Below, in pieces: positions 63,823 through 64,000 of a stretch of 64,000 nucleotides of DNA. How positions within the stretch are numbered: position 1 is the first letter of the stretch; every line of letters starts with the position of its first letter. The translations under genes and the position numbers were made by a program. This DNA is from Clusia tigrina (taxonomy: Eukaryota > Arthropoda > Insecta > Diptera > Clusiidae), in the NCBI GenBank assembly GCA_920105625.2, contig OV050033.1, positions 116,273,700 to 116,337,699 on the forward strand. The letters run 5' to 3'. The notes beneath the pieces are model-generated. The model was given only the letters and a program-made list of their open reading frames with translations. It searched no databases and was not told where the DNA came from.

Positions 63823-64000
63823 ACAATAAAGTACTCGAGCCTCTTGTCAATTTAAGCTATCGCTCAAAGCTGTGCTACCCTTGAGTCCCAAATCAAACAC
63901 TGATAAAGCTCCAGATGGCCCTAACTTCTATACGGTACTTCCAACACCTATCAAAGTTTGCAACATACAAATGCTTGTAACTTTTTACTGGAGCGTCATA
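63823..64000 (+). repeat. Satellite continuing past the window edge
   Basis: The final units depart from the 6,857-bp match and instead repeat the AAGCTCCAGATGG / GGTACTTCCAAC unit of about 61,951 (offset 1,959, or 10 units minus one). The array is cut by the window edge, not by a biological boundary. Confidence 0.85.

Larger units (their letters stand above)
1..64000 (+). repeat. 196-bp satellite DNA array, whole window
   Basis: Every part of the window is a copy of one monomer, all in the same orientation, with no other sequence between copies. The 196-bp period comes from the spacing of recurring words: for example the same monomer variant starts at 40,208 and 40,404, and again at 42,363 and 42,755 (two units). 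Counting units between diagnostic markers gives roughly 328 monomers. Landmarks in each unit, in order, are CAAATGGCCCTAACTT, TACGGTACGTCC, CAAAGTTTGCAACATAC, AAATGCTTGTAAC, TTTACTGGAGCGTC, AATAAAGTACTCGAGCC, TTTAAGCTATCGCTCAAAGC and TTGAGTCCCAAATC. A typical unit has 74 G+C of 196 (38%), with 47 C and 27 G on this strand, and 5 CpG. A 196-bp head-to-tail array with higher-order structure is typical of eukaryotic centromeric or pericentromeric heterochromatin; that location is inferred. I do not recognise the family. Confidence 0.98.

Noticed and set aside
1..64000. CRISPR array
   Set aside because: The repeats are contiguous with no unique spacers, the period is 196 bp, and there are no cas genes or leader.
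1..64000. Transposon, retroelement, rDNA spacer or telomeric repeat
   Set aside because: I see no terminal repeats, target duplications, reverse transcriptase or transposase coding, rRNA/tRNA-like sequence or TTAGGG-type repeats; every kilobase aligns to the same monomer.

Overview
The whole 64 kb window is one uninterrupted satellite DNA array. A monomer of 196 bp is repeated head-to-tail on one strand about 328 times (my estimate from marker spacing). I find no protein gene, RNA gene, transposable element, CRISPR array, inverted segment or unique sequence, and both window edges lie inside the array. The source is almost certainly a eukaryotic centromeric, pericentromeric or other heterochromatic block. 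I do not recognise the satellite family and cannot name the organism; a plant or an invertebrate both fit. A typical monomer is about 38% GC with 5 CpG sites, and the given strand carries clearly more C than G.

The array has structure at several scales. (1) Inside the monomer, two adjacent 56-bp segments are diverged direct repeats of each other (35 of 56 positions identical, ungapped), followed by 84 bp without an obvious partner. (2) The monomers are 196 bp, apart from six copies carrying the same 34-bp deletion (162 bp), one 123-bp copy and scattered small indels. (3) Diagnostic variants recur in the same order at longer periods, giving higher-order repeats (HORs): 14 monomers (2,671 bp) at 0.3-4.7 kb; 6-7 monomers (1,178/1,374 bp) at 7.9-10.4 kb; 18/16/17 monomers (3,493, 3,067 and 3,298 bp) at 11.1-21.0 kb; a recurring 3-5-monomer cassette from 22.5 kb onward; 6 monomers (1,175 bp) at 36.7-39.0 kb; 14 monomers (2,742 bp) at 49.3-54.8 kb; and 35 monomers (6,857 bp) linking 53.2-57.0 with 60.1-63.8 kb. 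Longer-range copies link 23.3-25.4 with 39.5-41.7 kb and 30.6-31.7 with 42.4-43.6 kb.

Layout: 0-11 kb is mixed, with local duplications and most of the larger indels. 11.1-21.0 kb is a clean triple HOR. 21-49 kb is a mosaic of shuffled multi-monomer blocks. 49-64 kb holds the most recent-looking duplications.

Open reading frames of 60-106 codons appear throughout on both strands, but they follow from the repeat: one copy of a favourable frame gives about 61 codons, and the 162-bp monomers (exactly 54 codons) let a frame run through two units. I annotate none as a gene. The points of most interest are the nested HOR architecture, the internal 56-bp duplication, and the reuse of one deletion allele in different monomer backgrounds.
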